This document shows, piece after piece, positions 45,546 through 59,972 of a stretch of DNA of 64,000 nucleotides. The notes beneath the pieces were generated by a model. That model made no database searches and was not told the origin of the DNA. It saw only the letters and a program-made list of their open reading frames with translations. The position numbers and the translations under genes are program-made. The DNA comes from Plasmodium coatneyi (Eukaryota > Apicomplexa > Aconoidasida > Haemosporida > Plasmodiidae): assembly GCF_001680005.1 (NCBI RefSeq), contig NC_033566.1:868001-932000 (forward strand). The letters are read 5' to 3'. How positions within the stretch are numbered: the stretch's first letter is position 1; each line of letters opens with the position of its first letter.

Positions 45546-48344
45546 TGGCGTCACTTTCAAAGGGGCGCTCGCTTCAGAGATGGTTGGAAGTTGTAATCCT
45601 CCCCTTTCGCCCAATTTTAAGAATTAAAATGGGTGGAAGGAAAGACACCTTTATGTGGAGCCACAAATAAACTTCCAAAAGTGCAGAATTGGAGAATACC
45701 TTTGGGCTGGTCGTCAGGGGGGGAACCTCATTTTGGGTATCCTTTACACCCTTTTTTTTTGTGATGAATTTTTTTGGTAATTTTTTTGTTCATAATTTTT
45801 TGGCCGTTTTTTCGGCAAATTTTGGTAATTTTTTTCCCTTATTTTATTTCATTTTTTTTGATGGCCACATAGGCAGGACAGAAGACAGAGAGCCCTACAC
45901 ATTCTACGAACGCTATCATTATTTCCGCGTATATTTGTTTTTTTTCCCGCAACACATCCCCCCGTTGTAATTAGTTATTTTATTTCACCCCATTTTGCTT
46001 TATTATTACCATCCCTGTTGTTATTTTTTTCGTTATGGTTATTATTTTTTCCCTTTTTTTTTTTTGTGTTTCACTGTTCACTTTGCTTTCTTCGGATTGA
46101 GCTTTCCAATTTGTTCTGCGCCATTTCCGTCTACCCCATGTTTCCTTTCATTTTTGAGCACTTTTATTTCGCTACGTGTTTGTCGCATATGTTCCATTTG
46201 ACTACGACGTATTTATAACGTCTTATATATGTGTGTAACCTCCCTTTTTGATTCTTGCCTATTTAAATAATTTGCCCATTTAAGTGCATCCAGTGGAGGT
46301 TTCCACGTTGTTCCTCTTTAAAAAAAAAAAAATGCCAATTTTTCTGCAGTGTAGGGGTATTAAATTGGTAAGGAGAAGAACGAGTGGTTTCTCGCTATTT
46401 CTTCACAGATGAGTAGTATGCAATGCAATTACTGTTGTCTACGTTGAGCGTATCCATATAAACATACACGAACGTGAGAACGTATGTTCGATTAACATTC
46501 TGCATTGTTGGGACAATAAATCCACTGTGCAGGTAGGGATCACAGCACCTTGTGGGAATACTAAGGTTTGTTATTTTGCATTGGCATATGTAACAAATGA
46601 ACGATTTTTTTTATTTTTTTTATTTCCCCCTTTCGAATTTGTGGAACGCAAGTATGCATCCTTCAGTTTTCCAAATTTTAATACATTAAGGTGTACCAAG
46701 CTATCATGCCAATTCCTTGCATTCATATCGGCTAGATGGATGCTTAAACTAATTTTCACTGCACCATGTGTAGTAGTGGCTTAACACATACGTGGAGATC
46801 CCACACTACGTGAGGTACTAAAAGAGGTGTGTTTTTTTTTTTTCTTTTAGTGGAAAAAAAAAAAATTACGAAAAGGAGATAACTTAAAAGGTGTATAGTT
46901 ACAAGAAATAGTGCGGCTTTCCCATTTTTTTTTTCTTTTTTTTTTTACACTCTTTTCCAAAAAAAGGGAGGCGTATCCTTTTTACACCACTAGTGTAAAT
47001 TTTTGGAAAAGAACATAAAACGTGTGGTAATGAGGTGGGAATTAAAATATGTCAAGCCGGATGAACTCACCTTTTCTTACTTTTATAACACCCTTCGCGT
47101 TGGAAACGCGTGAATGAAATTTGTTAGCTTCCACGCTCCCGCTAACCGCAGAAGGGCACCTCTTCATCGGGCACATGCGGCCACAAAGAGATTCATTTTT
47201 TTAAATTCGTGTTAACACGTTAGGAGGAAGAGAGCCAGCTTATCAGTGGAATAAAAAAAAACGAAATGAAAAGAAGCGAAACGAAACAAAACGAAAATTA
47301 AGGTGTGCGCAATTTTTCCTAGCACATACATTATTCATTTGCGAATTATAGAGATACGTGGGCAAGATATTTCACACTGTGTTCATATGTAGCTTGCCAT
47401 TTGGGAGTTGGCCCTAATTCCCCTTTGTGGCTACTTACACATGAAGGGAGTTTAATTCGTTTCATCCCTTTTGTCGTACATTCGATTTGCGGGGGACGGC
47501 ACGTAAGTGTGCCTTGTCTTATCACCTTCGTTCACGTTTTCCTTACATTTTTGCTTTCGCCTACTTTTTCGTTTCCTTTTTTTTCCTCTGGACGATTTCT
47601 CCAAATGAATATCCTCCCCGAAGGCATAACTATTTATTAATTTACTTTTAACAGCAGTGAAAAAGGAATAAACCAGTTTACCCTTTTTTTTTTCCTTTTT
47701 TTTTTTTTTTTTTTTTCCTAGTTTGTTAAATTAAGACCCGCGCACATTTATTAACTAGACACGCTACATATTGGGGGAACATTTGATGACGCCAAAATTG
47801 GGCGTCCTCACCACCTCATGCCATTTTTTATGCCATTAATGAACCGGATTAAAAGGAAAAGACGACTTCCAAAGGGGAATTTATATTTGCTTACATGTGA
47901 GTATATGCCTTCTATGTAGCATACACATTTTATGTGAAGTGGTAATCTCCCACGGTGGGTACTTCATAGCGGCATCGAGATTGCACATTTTTTCCCTTTT
48001 TTTTTTTTCAATTTTGGCGCGATACTGGGCATACTTATAACGAAGATATCATTACTATTATGTTACATCGTTTCATTTTTTTTTCCCTCCCTTATATTTC
48101 CCTGTGCTTATCAAATTAGTGCGATCACCCACCCAGTGAAATTGCCTTACCATATGCCCACGCGAACAGTGCCTTGTTCTATGCGTATTTCATACGTGGG
48201 CGTGTCCAAAATGAAAGGCTGTTTTCGCAACGCCGTTAATTTTGTGTTGCAAATATAATTGCATTTTATTTGCATTGTTTGTTTCGCTTCGTGTGCATTC
48301 GCTGTTCTTTTTTTTCGCAACTTCCTCGACCCCGCTTGTCCAAA
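45546..48344. other. 2.8-kb intergenic region
   Basis: 3' flank of the GLG1-like gene and 5' flank of POLE. It is T-rich: a long T-rich stretch at 45740-45870 with repeated AATTTTTTT, another at 46020-46075, and an interrupted T run at 47683-47717. A purine patch with GAAAC-like repeats lies at 47262-47296. No gene seen. Confidence 0.6.
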
Positions 48345-51300
48345 ATGACGACGCAGGCGAGGACGAAGGGGTGGGAAAAGGACTCCAAAATAAATGCGGA
48401 CTACGAGTATGAGAGGTTGATCAAGCTGGAGAATAAGTTCAACATAAAACCATGGCTGAGTAAAGGGCAGAAGGAGGGGTACCTGTACAACATAGTACCC
48501 ACCGTTCTGAATGTGGTTGTGAAGAACTCGAACAAATCGCAGAAAAAGACAGGTAATGCAAATGCGCCAAGATGAACGTGGCAGCATCACAGCATATGCT
48601 AATCTGACGGCGTCCTTTTTCACCGATGGTCCTCCCATTTCATTTCCTTTCACTGATTGTCCCCCCTTCAGGCGTGCATATGTACTTCGTGTCGGATAAC
48701 AACAAGACGTGGAGACTAACGATGTTCTACCGTCCGTACTTCTACCTGAAGACGAAGAACATCCACAACTACGAGGCGGTGACAAAGTACCTAAGGAAGG
48801 AGTTAGACAAATGGAACGTCGAAATAGATTACGTGAAGAAGGAGGACCTTAGTCTGTATGATCATCTAAATAAGAAAAGGAGCTACCTGAGTAACATCTT
48901 CTTTAAGCTCTCCTTCGACACTATAGAAAATCTCCTGAACGCAAGGGATTTTATTTCCAAAATAATTGAACGAAATAAGAAGAATAAGGAGCGCAACAAC
49001 ACCTCAAATAGCGATAAGCACATATTTAATGAGTACGAATATGAACTGTCACAGAGCAAGTTGGATTTTTCCTACAAGCACGATGTTTCCTATACGAAAT
49101 ATGATGAGTATGGACAAACTGGAAAGGTTAACAAAAATGATATTGGAGCTGCGAAAAAAGAGGAACAAGGGGATTCTAAAAAGACACACACGTCCAACAA
49201 CAGTACAGACAACCTGGGGGGAAAGGCTAAAAAGAACGACGCACACGTAACGGTGAGCACACCAAAGTTGAACATGAACGAAATAGTAGTAACTACGAAG
49301 AGGCAAATTCTAAGCAAGGAAGAAATTTTACAAGAAATAACAGAGATATATGAATACGATGTGAAGTACACCACCAGAATATGCATAGATCAGAACATCA
49401 GATGTGGCCTATGGTATAGGATCACCAGGGACGAAGAAGAATTATACACAGAGACGGATGCAGTCCATTTTGAAGTGTTAAATAAGAAGGTCCTTGCCCC
49501 CTTAAATGTGCTCGCCTGGGATATTGAATGCTACAAAGATGAATTGAAATTTCCAGATAAAGAGAAGGACGAAATTATCCTCATATCCTATATGTACAAT
49601 GCGCAAGGGTATCTAATAGTTAACAGAAATGTCATGAGCAAAAATATAAGAGAGTTTCTATACAAGCCAAATGAAGAATATTCCGGAGCAGGGACGTTTA
49701 AAATATTTAACGAAGAGAATGAATATTTCCTTTTAAAGCGCTTTTTAGAGCATATAAAAATTTTGAAAATCCACATTTTTGTCACGTACAATGGGGACTT
49801 TTTTGACGTTCCGTATCTTTTTCGAAGATGCGAGATTAACAACTTGAGTGTACCAAAAGAAATTGGGTTCATCATGAATAACAACAAGCAGGAATGTGCA
49901 TGCAATTTTATCCTAAATATAGATGCATACAAATGGGTCGAACGGGATTCTTACTTACCTAATGGGTCCAGAACATTGAAGAGTGTGTGTAAAATTAAGT
50001 TAAAATATAACCCTACAGAGGTGGACCCAGAACTTATGGTATCCATTGCGAAGAAGAACCCACAACATTTGGCTGTATACAGTGTGTCAGATGCAGTTGC
50101 CACATTTTATCTGTATGATAAATTTATCCACAATTTTTTATTTGCTTTATGCTCCATCATTCCGATGAACCCAGACAACGTTCTAAGACAGGGAAGTGGA
50201 ACCCTATGTGAACAGCTACTAATGGCAGAGGCGTATAAAAAGAATATTCTCTTCCCAAACAAGTTCAAGCCTGCATACAATCAATACTTCACCGATGTAG
50301 AAAATAAAAAAAAATATTTTATCTATGATGATTCCTTTGTTGGTGGAACTGTGCAGAGTCTAAAATGTGGTATCTATAGGGATGATCTGAAGGAGCATTT
50401 CAACCTAGATGTAGACACGTACAAGTATTTACAGCAGAATGTGGATAGCATTATAGATTTCTGGGTTGAAAAGGATCTGAACAAAAACTGCAGTCCTAGT
50501 GACCCAAAGTATATTAACAAAAATCAGATCATTAATTTGAAGCAAATTAAAAGCGACATTATGGAGAAGCTAAATTTCTTCATCCAGAATCCCAGCATTA
50601 GCATATGCCCCAACATCTACCACTTGGATGTTGCCGCCATGTACCCGAATATTATTCTATCTCACCGTTTGCAGCCAAATGCCATCGTAACACCCGATCA
50701 CTGTTTCAACTGCTCCTTCTACAAGCAACGCCATTTATGCCAGAAACAGATGGTGTGGAAGAGGAAGCTGGAAATTTCCCCCATCGATTATGGCCATGTG
50801 CTATCTCTCATGCAGGATCTGAAGACACGTCTTTTCTACCCACAGAAGAGCTTCTTCAAGATGAACAACAAGGAGGAGTCCGACAGCAGCACGAACGAAA
50901 ATTCCGCGGACGTGCCCGTCAGCAAGAAGAAGTCGTAAGTTCCTGCGTTGGGGGGTCATACATTTCACCACCTCGTCTACATGCTTAACCATATACAATA
51001 ACATCTTCATTATCTTTTACCCCCTTAGCTGGAACGAGCTGACAGAAAAGCAGCAACACGACGAACTGATGAAGGTGATAAAGGACTGCTCCCAGAGGGT
51101 ATTCAAAAAAACAAAGGTCGCCAAGGAAGTGGACGCCTCGAGTTTGGTGTGCCAGAGGGAAAATCCCTTCTACGTGGACACCGTGAGGACCTTCCGAGAT
51201 AGGAGATACGTTTACAAGAAGGGGTTGAAAGAATGCGAACATGAAAAGAAGGAACTACTAAAGGCAAACAAAATAGACTACATGAAGATTCAAGAATTGG

Positions 51301-54300
51301 ACGATAAAATATTGCTAAACGATTCGTTACAGTTAGCGCACAAGTGTATATTGAACAGCTTCTACGGATATGTGAAACGAAAAAGCAGTAGATGGTACTC
51401 AGATCAAATGGGAGCCATCGTGACTTACACAGGGTCACAAATAATAAACGGCGCATTTAACCTTATCAACAAAATTGGAATACCCGTAGAGTTGGACACA
51501 GATGGAATCTGGTGCATGTTGCCAAAAAAATTCCCAGAAATATATGACGTGTACATTGTAGACAGAAGCCTTCTGAACAGAGTGAGAGAATATGAAGACA
51601 AAACGGAGGAAGAACTAAAAAATGACGCGAGTGTGAAAAAAGTAGAATTTGAATTCCCCACAAATATACTAAATTTTGAGATGCACAAAAAATGGACGAA
51701 CCACCAGTACCTAATTTATAACGAAAGTACAGACGATTACGAATGCATTAGTAAGAATGAAATTTTCTTTGAGCTGGATGGTCCCTGGCATGGTATGTTC
51801 CTCCCCGCATCGGAAAAATCGGATGAATTGTTAAAAAAAAGATACGTTGTCTTTAATGACAAATATAAAATTAGCGAACTGAAGGGATTTGAAATTAAAA
51901 GAAGAGGAGAACTAAGAATCATACAGAAATTTCAGAGCGAAATTTTTAATCACTTTTTAAAAGGCAAAACGAAGGAAGAGTCATATTACTATGCTTCCCT
52001 TACTGCGAACAAGTGGAAAAATTTAATAGACAGTAAAGCAATCGACATAGATAATGATGATGAATTATTTGACCTCATTTTGGCAAAGAAGGTGCTAAAC
52101 AAATCGGTGAAGGAACAACCGAATGCTAAAAGTTTTGGCATTACCACTGCTAAGAGGCTGAGTGAATTGCTCTGCAATTCAAGTTACGTGGAAGACAATA
52201 ATGTGTCTACCCAATTCATCGTTGCGTCTAAACCTATAGGATCGGACATTACATTTAGGGCCATCCCCATTCAGATATTTAAAACAAACGTGGAAACGCA
52301 AATTCACTATTTGAACAAATGGCTAGGTGTTAAGTTCCCTCCTGATGTCCCCGTCAACGTAAGGGATATAATCGACTGGGATTATTACAAGCAAAAATTA
52401 GAAGTCCAAATTTTAAAGTTAGTCATTATCCCCGCTATTAAGCAAAATATTAACAACCCAATTACGTCCATTTCTGTGCCCGAGTGGCTCAAAAAGCAAA
52501 TTAACATTTCAGAGGGGAAGCAGAAAAAAATTACCGCCTTTTTTGTTAAAAAAAACGTTAAAAAAGAGTGCATTTCTAATGATGAAGCTAGCAGTAGTAC
52601 CCCCGTAAAAGGAGAAACGAACGAGGAGGAGAAGAAAATGAAGGTAGACGATCCTAGTTTGCGCTCCCTGGAGAAGAAGAGCCCTTTCCCAGTGGAAGGC
52701 GCCTGCACTACGATGAATGTTACAAATAACCCATTGTATAATGATGCCCCCCCGGTCAGTGCGAAGAAACGCTCACTGGAACAGTGCCTTCTGGAAAATT
52801 TCATCTCAAAGCGGAAGAAGCTGGGTCAACTGCACGATAACAGCTTGGCCGGCCTTACGCACAGCAACTCTGGTTCTATTCCCTACAAAAAAGTGAACTC
52901 CTTAGACAACGGCCTCGATAACAACGTCATAATTATTAACCACGAGAAAATCAACAATTTGAAGTACACGGAGCTGTTCGAAATGTTCCAAACCGATTTC
53001 CAAAAGTGGATGCAAATAAATAACCGAATATGGAAAAATAATCGAAGCCAAATTAAGAAAATCAGAAATGAGGACAAGTCTAAGAGGAAGAAGTATTCCC
53101 TCGGGGATGAGGAGGAAGACCGAAACGGAAGGAGAAGGAGTGGAGCAAATTCCTTCTCCCACCTTGCCGATGCGGATGATGAAAAGACTAATGCCCAAAA
53201 ATTGTCCACCCTGGAACCGAAATATTTGCACTCCATTCAGAACGCGATGGATATTGTGCACCTGTACAAGAAGGTGAAAAGGAAGAAAGTAGCCCCCACG
53301 TCAAAAAAAGGAAAGCATAATAACACAAACCCCTCCGCCGTTGGTGGAAACAGTTCCAGTGCCCCTATGAATATCTCCACAAAGAACGAAAAACAGACTT
53401 TGCTAAAACCATACTTTGAATACTTCAAACACGAAACGGAGTCAGATTCTTCCAACGATGAAGGTGACATATTCAGTGATACGAATCTGATCGACGAGCA
53501 TGATGACGACGGAATATACTACGCAATTGTGTCTTTAAAAAATATGAACAAATTTTACAAAATAAAAATTCAAATTTATAGACATATTTACATCAATAAT
53601 TATGATCCCCTGGACATAAAAAGTAACAACAAGATTACCATCAAATTGGTTTCTGCGTCTGGACCGTCCAACTCCCCCGACAGTGAAAATTTCAAATTTC
53701 ACGCCAACGCATTTGCACACTGTTTCTTACCCAGAAATGTAAAAATATTTAATTTATACGAATTTATTATGTCTGAGAGGTACTTCAACAGATACGTAGT
53801 GAACACGCTGAATGCCAACTACCACGAAAGTATTGTCTCTGTTTACGAGACGAAAATTCCACTTTACTTTGATTTCCTAAGCAGATATGGAAACTCCGTA
53901 GAAATCGACTCGAATAATTACAACTCCATTTTTGATGAAAATAAATGTTTTAAATCGCACTGCTTCTCCAAGGTCGAGAAGAACAAACTGAAAAATGCTT
54001 CTCAAGATTATTTGGATGACGTCCATTTTGTATATGTGCACATTTTCCACACTCTGGTGGATAATGTGTGCAACCGTATCTTCATCGGCGTATACGATCA
54101 GTTTGATGATAATACAGATGAACAGCTGTTGGGGTGTATGCTCATGTTTAGCGGCGTCGGCAAGGAGGGTGACTCCCCCTTCAACCCGTATGAGGTCTTC
54201 CTCAATTTTACACACCTACAGGGCGATACCAGCGTGAACAACACAGTGGATGGGGAACACGCCCATAAGCAAGCGCAAGGGAACCTGCTCGACAGAGACT

Positions 54301-57257
54301 TTTTCATCAAAAACGTGCAGAGAGATTTCCTCTTCATGTACCATTACCGAAAGTTCGAAACGTATTTTGAAGACAACCCCAATGTGTATAAAGTGTTGGA
54401 GCATTTGGATCTGTATTTGAATAAATACCGAAGCAACATCCTGACGGGAAAGAAGAAGTATATCTTCTACGTTTCATCCACCATAGATAGGAACAAACTG
54501 GGATGGTGGAGCACCAACAAATATTTCCCTTGCTACTTTTACAAATTTGAAAATCCTGCAAAGTATCAAAACGTAAGTCGCATCACTTACAAGAAGGATG
54601 CATTCAATTTGTCTCTACAACTCTTTTATGAGAATTATCACAAAGTGGAAGAAGATTTAAATTTTTCTAGAATATCGAATATACCTCTTTTCAACTTGCT
54701 AAATGTGAACAGAAAAAACCAGAAGCACAAATTTATATATGATACGCTGTATGCATCTTTCTTGAAAAGATATAAGGGGATTTTATGGCTGTCCTACTTT
54801 GGGCACTACGATTTGGGAATCCCCTGCTTAAATATCAACAACTTTTGTGACTACGATTTGGTGAAAAAGAACAGTGACATAATAAACCAAGGCATTTACC
54901 GTGGTTATATAGTGCACCTATTTTTTAATGAGTCCCTCATTTTTAACAGCGTTAGACTGTTCACCAAGTATGCTAATGTGAAAGCCTCCACTGAGTATTA
55001 TCACTCCTCGATTGCTAGTAGGAATACCCACGTTAAGAAAGGGGACCACAAAGGAGGGGGGGGCACTGAACATGACGCTGTGGCCAAGTGGCGCCAACGG
55101 ATGAAGTACGTAAAACAGAATGACCAGATGGAAGATGAGTTGGACGAAGATGACATGTCCACGACGGACGACAATTATAACAAACTGGGAGGAATTGCAC
55201 ACCGGAAAGGAAGAACGGGCTTCATGCAATATAGAATGGGTGATGGTACGAACAGACATAGCCACCAAAACAGCGACGATGAATGGGATGACTATGGTGA
55301 AGACGACGAAGGGGATGACCAGTCCAACTTGAACGAAAAAAAAAACATAGTCAAAAATAAATACGACATAAATACCATCGTGGAACAGAATTCACACGTC
55401 TCCCAGTTTAGTAACCACGCATTCAAAATATTGGGGAGGTCACTAGAGTACCTCATATCGAAGATCTCCTCCCTGTCTATGCTAGTAACAAGTAAAACCT
55501 TCGAAAGTATCTCCGAAATTTTCACGTCCTTCTACTCGTGGGTCTCCAACAATTCCAGTCTTCTCTACGATGTGGCATTATACAACAAAGTGTTAGAGTG
55601 CACAGAAATTTACCAAAACAATTTAATCAACATAATGAAGAAAAAATTTAATGCCAATATAATTTTTGCGGACTTTAGAAATTTCGTTATTTCCTTTAAT
55701 GAATTTTCAGTCATATCGGGAAGAAATATTTTAAAAGGCCTAATCCAGTACTTCTCCCACAGTGACTCCATTTATGCCAATGTGCCTTTTTATATTAAAC
55801 AGGAATATATTGCAGCTTGCCAATTTGATAAGTATAATTTTATTAGGTATAAGGAATATTCCAATCCGAATGAAGAAAACACGGATGAAAATTTAAAAAT
55901 AATTGAATATCTTCCCCCCATTTGTGAATCCTTCCTGAGGTATGTCCTGGACGTGATTACGTTGAATCCTTTGCAAGACATAATCACGCTGTATGATAAG
56001 TTGGATCCCCACTGTGGCAAACAAGTGGAAGGGGGAGTGTTCACCTTATCCACGCCTGACAAGCCAATCCGACCAGATGAACAGAATGCTAACAAAAACG
56101 TAGATCACGCAGAAGCAAACAGGAAGGACGAAAAGAGCTACTTCAACATGGTCCTGAAAAGTGACAAATTAACGGACAAAATAAGCCTAACACAAAAAGC
56201 ACAACTGAAATATATTTATGACAATTCATTTGACGACATGGATGAAGTGTGCGAAAGTTTAGCTTTGATCAACGAAAATGTAGACGTGCTGTCATACAAA
56301 TTAGAAGAGAAGCTAAAGGATCTGTGGTTCATGCCTGGACATATTTATAAAAAAATTAAAAAGTCGATAAAGTATAAAAAATATTTAGTGGAAAATTACT
56401 GGCCATATGATGATGAAGAAATGGATGAAATGGACGAAAGTAACATTAACATGGTCCCATTTTTATTTCCAAAAACTTTGGGAAATCTAGCCAAAAGGGA
56501 AAATAACTGGAGATTAGAAATTGTTAAGTTCTGCATATTTCTCATGCAAAATGATAAGCTGCTAAACCTTGAGAATGAAAACTCTAATGAAGCTTTCCAC
56601 GAAAAAAGACACGAGCTTTTTGAAATTGTGGGGGACAGTGAATACAACAGGAAAAATTCCCTCTGGAAAAGTCCCTGCCCAGAATTAATTTTAAAAGATA
56701 TCTTCTGTGAAAATTGCTCCTCAGTGTACCACATGAATGTTGTCACCAGTTTGGTGGAGGCAGAGATTAATGGAAAACCGTCCTTCATTTGGTTGTGCAA
56801 AAACTGCAATTCCAAATATGACAACGATTTTATTGAACTAAAAATTTTGTCCCTGCTGCAGGAGACCTTTGATGCGTATAATGTAAGTTTTTCTGTTCCA
56901 TTTTTTTTTTTTTTTTGCACTGCGCCGGGGAACACACACTTTCTGGAAGGGATGCCTTTTCTTGGGTGGCCATCACATCCCCGTCAGCGTGATGCAGCAC
57001 TTTCTATTCAGATCATCACTCCCCCCCTTCTTGTTTCCCCCATTCCTGTGCAGGCCCAAGACCTCGTATGCAACAACTGCAACGCCATCAAGTCCTTCTA
57101 CCGCAGGGCAATTTGCAAATGCGGCCAAATCTTTACGCCCCGTTTGGATATAACCAACTGGACACGAACCCTCGAAATTATGGAAAATTTAGGCACCATG
57201 CTAAACATGCCTATATTGCTAGACGTTTTGAATTCGATGAAAACGTACCTTGTGTAA
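48345..57257 (+). CDS. POLE: DNA polymerase epsilon catalytic subunit A
   Basis: Leading-strand replicative polymerase with proofreading. Four exons: 48345-48552, 48672-50934, 51029-56882, 57054-57257. Phases match at every junction, giving 2842 residues. In order: N-terminal domain; exonuclease motifs I WDIECYKDE (about 351), II TYNGDFFDVPYL and III YSVSDAVATFYLY; then polymerase motif A LDVAAMYPNIILS (about 720). A Lys/Ser-rich insertion lies around the exon 2/3 junction. Next come motif B KCILNSFYGYVKRK and motif C ELDTDGIW (about 981). The long inactive C-terminal polymerase half follows, with acidic insertions (DDEWDDYGEDDEGDD). Two Cys clusters come last: CENCSSVYHMN with CKNCNSKYD, and CNNCNAIKSF with CKCG in exon 4. 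All catalytic acids of both activities are present. Convergent with the small secreted-protein gene. Confidence 0.96.
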
Positions 57258-58113
57258 ACGGATCGTTTTGCTTCATCACTATGGGGTTCTATTTAACGAA
57301 TCCATTTAGCAGCGCGATGTAACCGTGTGTTTTTTCTGCATACGTGCACCATTTTGTCGCGTTCCCCGAGTTGACCAAAAAAAGCCAACTCATTTGTGAC
57401 GAATTATTCTTACTTGTAATGAAAAGCGTGCACACCGCAGTTACGAGGAATTACTTCTTGCACATTAGTAAAACAATTATTAAAAAAAAAAAGGCGTAAT
57501 TCCTATTAAGGAACTATACACACTGGTAAAAAAAAAGGCACCTATAAATGTACCATACAACAAAAGAACGAAAGCGCTTTAACAAAATAACCAACCATTA
57601 AATTACATTTTCTCCTTTAATTCTTCCCAGTTTGTGCATCCCAATTTGGTTTACACTATTTTTTTTTTTTTTTTTTTTGCCTTTCACCATGGGTGCAATG
57701 TCTGATTGCGTATAGCTCCTATGACCCTCCTCCCGCGCATAGAAGCAAATAACTATATGCGCACCCGTTTCAGCTCCGTCACTTCTAACGTATTCACTAG
57801 ATATAATGCCTATCATTCACATGTAGAGATAACGCCTTCATTCTTGGTCCTTTAAGTACGAGTGGACATCTGCAAGGGTTAAGCGTAACGTGTGTGGTAA
57901 TGACTCATGTTTGTGAATATATGAATCCGTATGCATACACAGGGAGACTCTGTAACTCTTCCCCCGACGGAGCAACTATTACAATCGCGCAAACACGCAA
58001 ATTGTAGCAAAACGAAAAATCGGCGCTCTTTTTTATATTAAAGGTGCCGCTTCGGAACAAACGAATGATTCTACTTGGGAAGCTACGTGACAATCGCGCC
58101 ATTTAATGTAGCT
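57258..58113. other. Intergenic, between two convergent 3' ends
   Basis: 3' flanks of POLE (+) and the secreted-protein gene (-). Contains a T run at about 57660-57678. No gene seen; the short frame at 57905-58102 (-) could be a trailing exon of the secreted gene, but nothing supports it. Confidence 0.6.
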
Positions 58114-59080
58114 TTATTGGGTTCGAAGCGATTTTGCAGGGGGTGATGCTGACATGTTTCTTTCGTGACTTTCCCGTTTTTTTATTTGGCTTCTTTCTCC
58201 TTTTTGTGCTCCCTTCTGTTCCCCCCTCAATCTAATTTTACCTTTAATAATCAGGTACTGCAGCGGGTTGGGCAGGAAAGCGTGGAGCGGCTCAAACGCC
58301 GAGGCAACAATATCCCTGCGTGCAGGAGGGTGGCATCGAGTTGGGGCAGATTGACAGGGAATACTTACGTAAGGAAAGTGGAACTCTTTTATAGTTTTTA
58401 TGACGGTGCTAGCGCCCATGAGGTTATGATGTCCATGGGTACATATATATATAATATATATGTGTACCCATTTTTACACACTCGTGTGTGCAAAGCACTT
58501 ACTGAATCCTCTTTTTATGAACTTTCAACAGCCTCTGCTTGTCAGCCATGAACTCTTCTTCGTCGACTTTTCTCTGGATTTCTTCCACCCTCATCAGGGA
58601 ATCCAAAGATTCCAACACTTCTTGTGTATCCTCCACGGGGGCCTTGCGCGGGGAAATGAAGAAGCGAATGGAAAAAGGAAGAAACAGAGTTTTTCTTTTT
58701 CGTACATTTTTTTCCTCACAATATAGGCAGTTTTTCTTTTTTCTATTTTTTTTTCCTTACGTGTATATTTATTTTAAAGTCCTCATCACGGTCTATCATT
58801 TTTTTTAACTTTGAACGGTTGGCCTAAGTAATAGGTAAGTCAAATTTAACAAAAGGTTTCTACTTTTTACGAACATTATTGGGGTTCTTTCTCAATTTAC
58901 TACACAATTTAGCTCCTCAGTTCGCCTTCGTCTCGTTCTTTTTTTTTCCTTTCTTTTTTTCTTTCTTTCCTTCCATATTTAACTTACAGGACTTATGGGA
59001 ATAATTTTTTCATTTAGAACAAAATTATTCTGAACAACACACCAAAGGAAAAAACAAATGGACACAATAAAGTAGTTCAT
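58114..59080 (-). CDS. Small secreted protein in five exons (unrecognised)
   Basis: Assembled by hand. Exons on minus: 58988-59080, 58761-58823, 58503-58642, 58369-58408, 58114-58257. All have GT-AG ends and compatible phases, giving 159 residues. Exon 1 starts MNYFIVSICFFLWCVVQ, a clear signal peptide, followed by NNFVLNEKIIPISP. Exons 2-4 make a charged helical stretch with heptad-like leucines (KLKKMIDRDEDF, QEVLESLDSLMRVEEIQRKV, KQRLLKVHKK) and end TVIKTIKEFHFPY. Exon 5 is basic and the least certain. Donors are strong (CCT then GTAAGT; CA then GTAAGT; TAC then GTAAGT) and exons 1-3 have pyrimidine-rich acceptors. I do not recognise a family. There is no transmembrane helix after the signal, so it is probably secreted or vacuolar. 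A TAGCTAGC motif, like the AP2-O ookinete site, lies at 59083-59090 just before the start. Confidence 0.65.
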
Positions 59081-59082
59081 TT

Positions 59083-59090
59083 TAGCTAGC
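59083..59090. promoter_or_regulatory. TAGCTAGC palindrome upstream of the secreted-protein gene
   Basis: It contains TAGCTA, the motif bound by the ookinete factor AP2-O in rodent malaria parasites, only two bases upstream of the start codon at 59080. A second AGCTAGCT lies near 59377. The position next to the ATG is unusual for a promoter element, so chance is possible. Confidence 0.35.
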
Positions 59091-59936
59091 TCGTTCAAAA
59101 AAGTATTTTAAAATGACGAAAACGTGTGTGGAATTTTTACTTGTAGTGGATTTATTTAGACTTACACAAATGTATTTTCATATGTGTGCACAACAGTACT
59201 TATGTATAATATTTTCCATTTAATGTATTTTACCCAAAAGATGAAGTCACTTTTCATTGGACTGATGTTTCTACATTTTCCATTAAACTGAGAATAAATA
59301 GGACATTTCTTCGCAGCCAAATATGGGAAGACGAAAAAAAAAAAAAAAAAAAAAGTTATGTAAATACATCCTTCCAGCTAGCTCTTTTTTTTTTTTTTTC
59401 TTCATTATTGAAATAAAAAAAAAACATATGAACAGTTCAGAAAAGATAACAAGTCATTTACTAACATTTTACGAATTTGAAGTTGCCTATATATGGAACA
59501 TATTTGCAGTGTGCATTTTTGGGTAAGTGGTCGATGAGGCCAAAACTTCCCTTTGCTCTTAATTTTTTTGAATGTGCAATTGTCCATTGTTATTCTACAC
59601 GTTTTTCATTTCTTTCAAAGGCTTGAGCCACGCGAAAACATTAAACTGGTTTTTCTGCTTTTATAGAATTTTTAAGTTTTGCAAAAAATTTCTACTTTGT
59701 TATGAACTCTACAGATTAATTGAAGCGGAAAAATTTTGCATATGCGTACGTACAAATTTTATCACCCTTTTTCCTTTTTACCATTTTTGGGGTAAACCCT
59801 TTCGTCTAACGTGATCCCAAGAATGTGCGCGTAGAAGAAGCTTCGTTGTAAGTTCTCCGCTTTTTCTTATACCTAACTTTTTATGCAGATATGGGAAACA
59901 GCCAAAAAAGGGAAAAAAAAAAAAAAAAAAAAAAAA

Positions 59937-59972
59937 TTGAATTGAATTGAATTGAATTGAAATGAAATGAAG
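59937..59972. repeat. TTGAA pentamer microsatellite grading into AATGA
   Basis: About five copies of TTGAA followed by related AATGA units, directly after a poly-A run, in the divergent promoter region. Confidence 0.85.
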
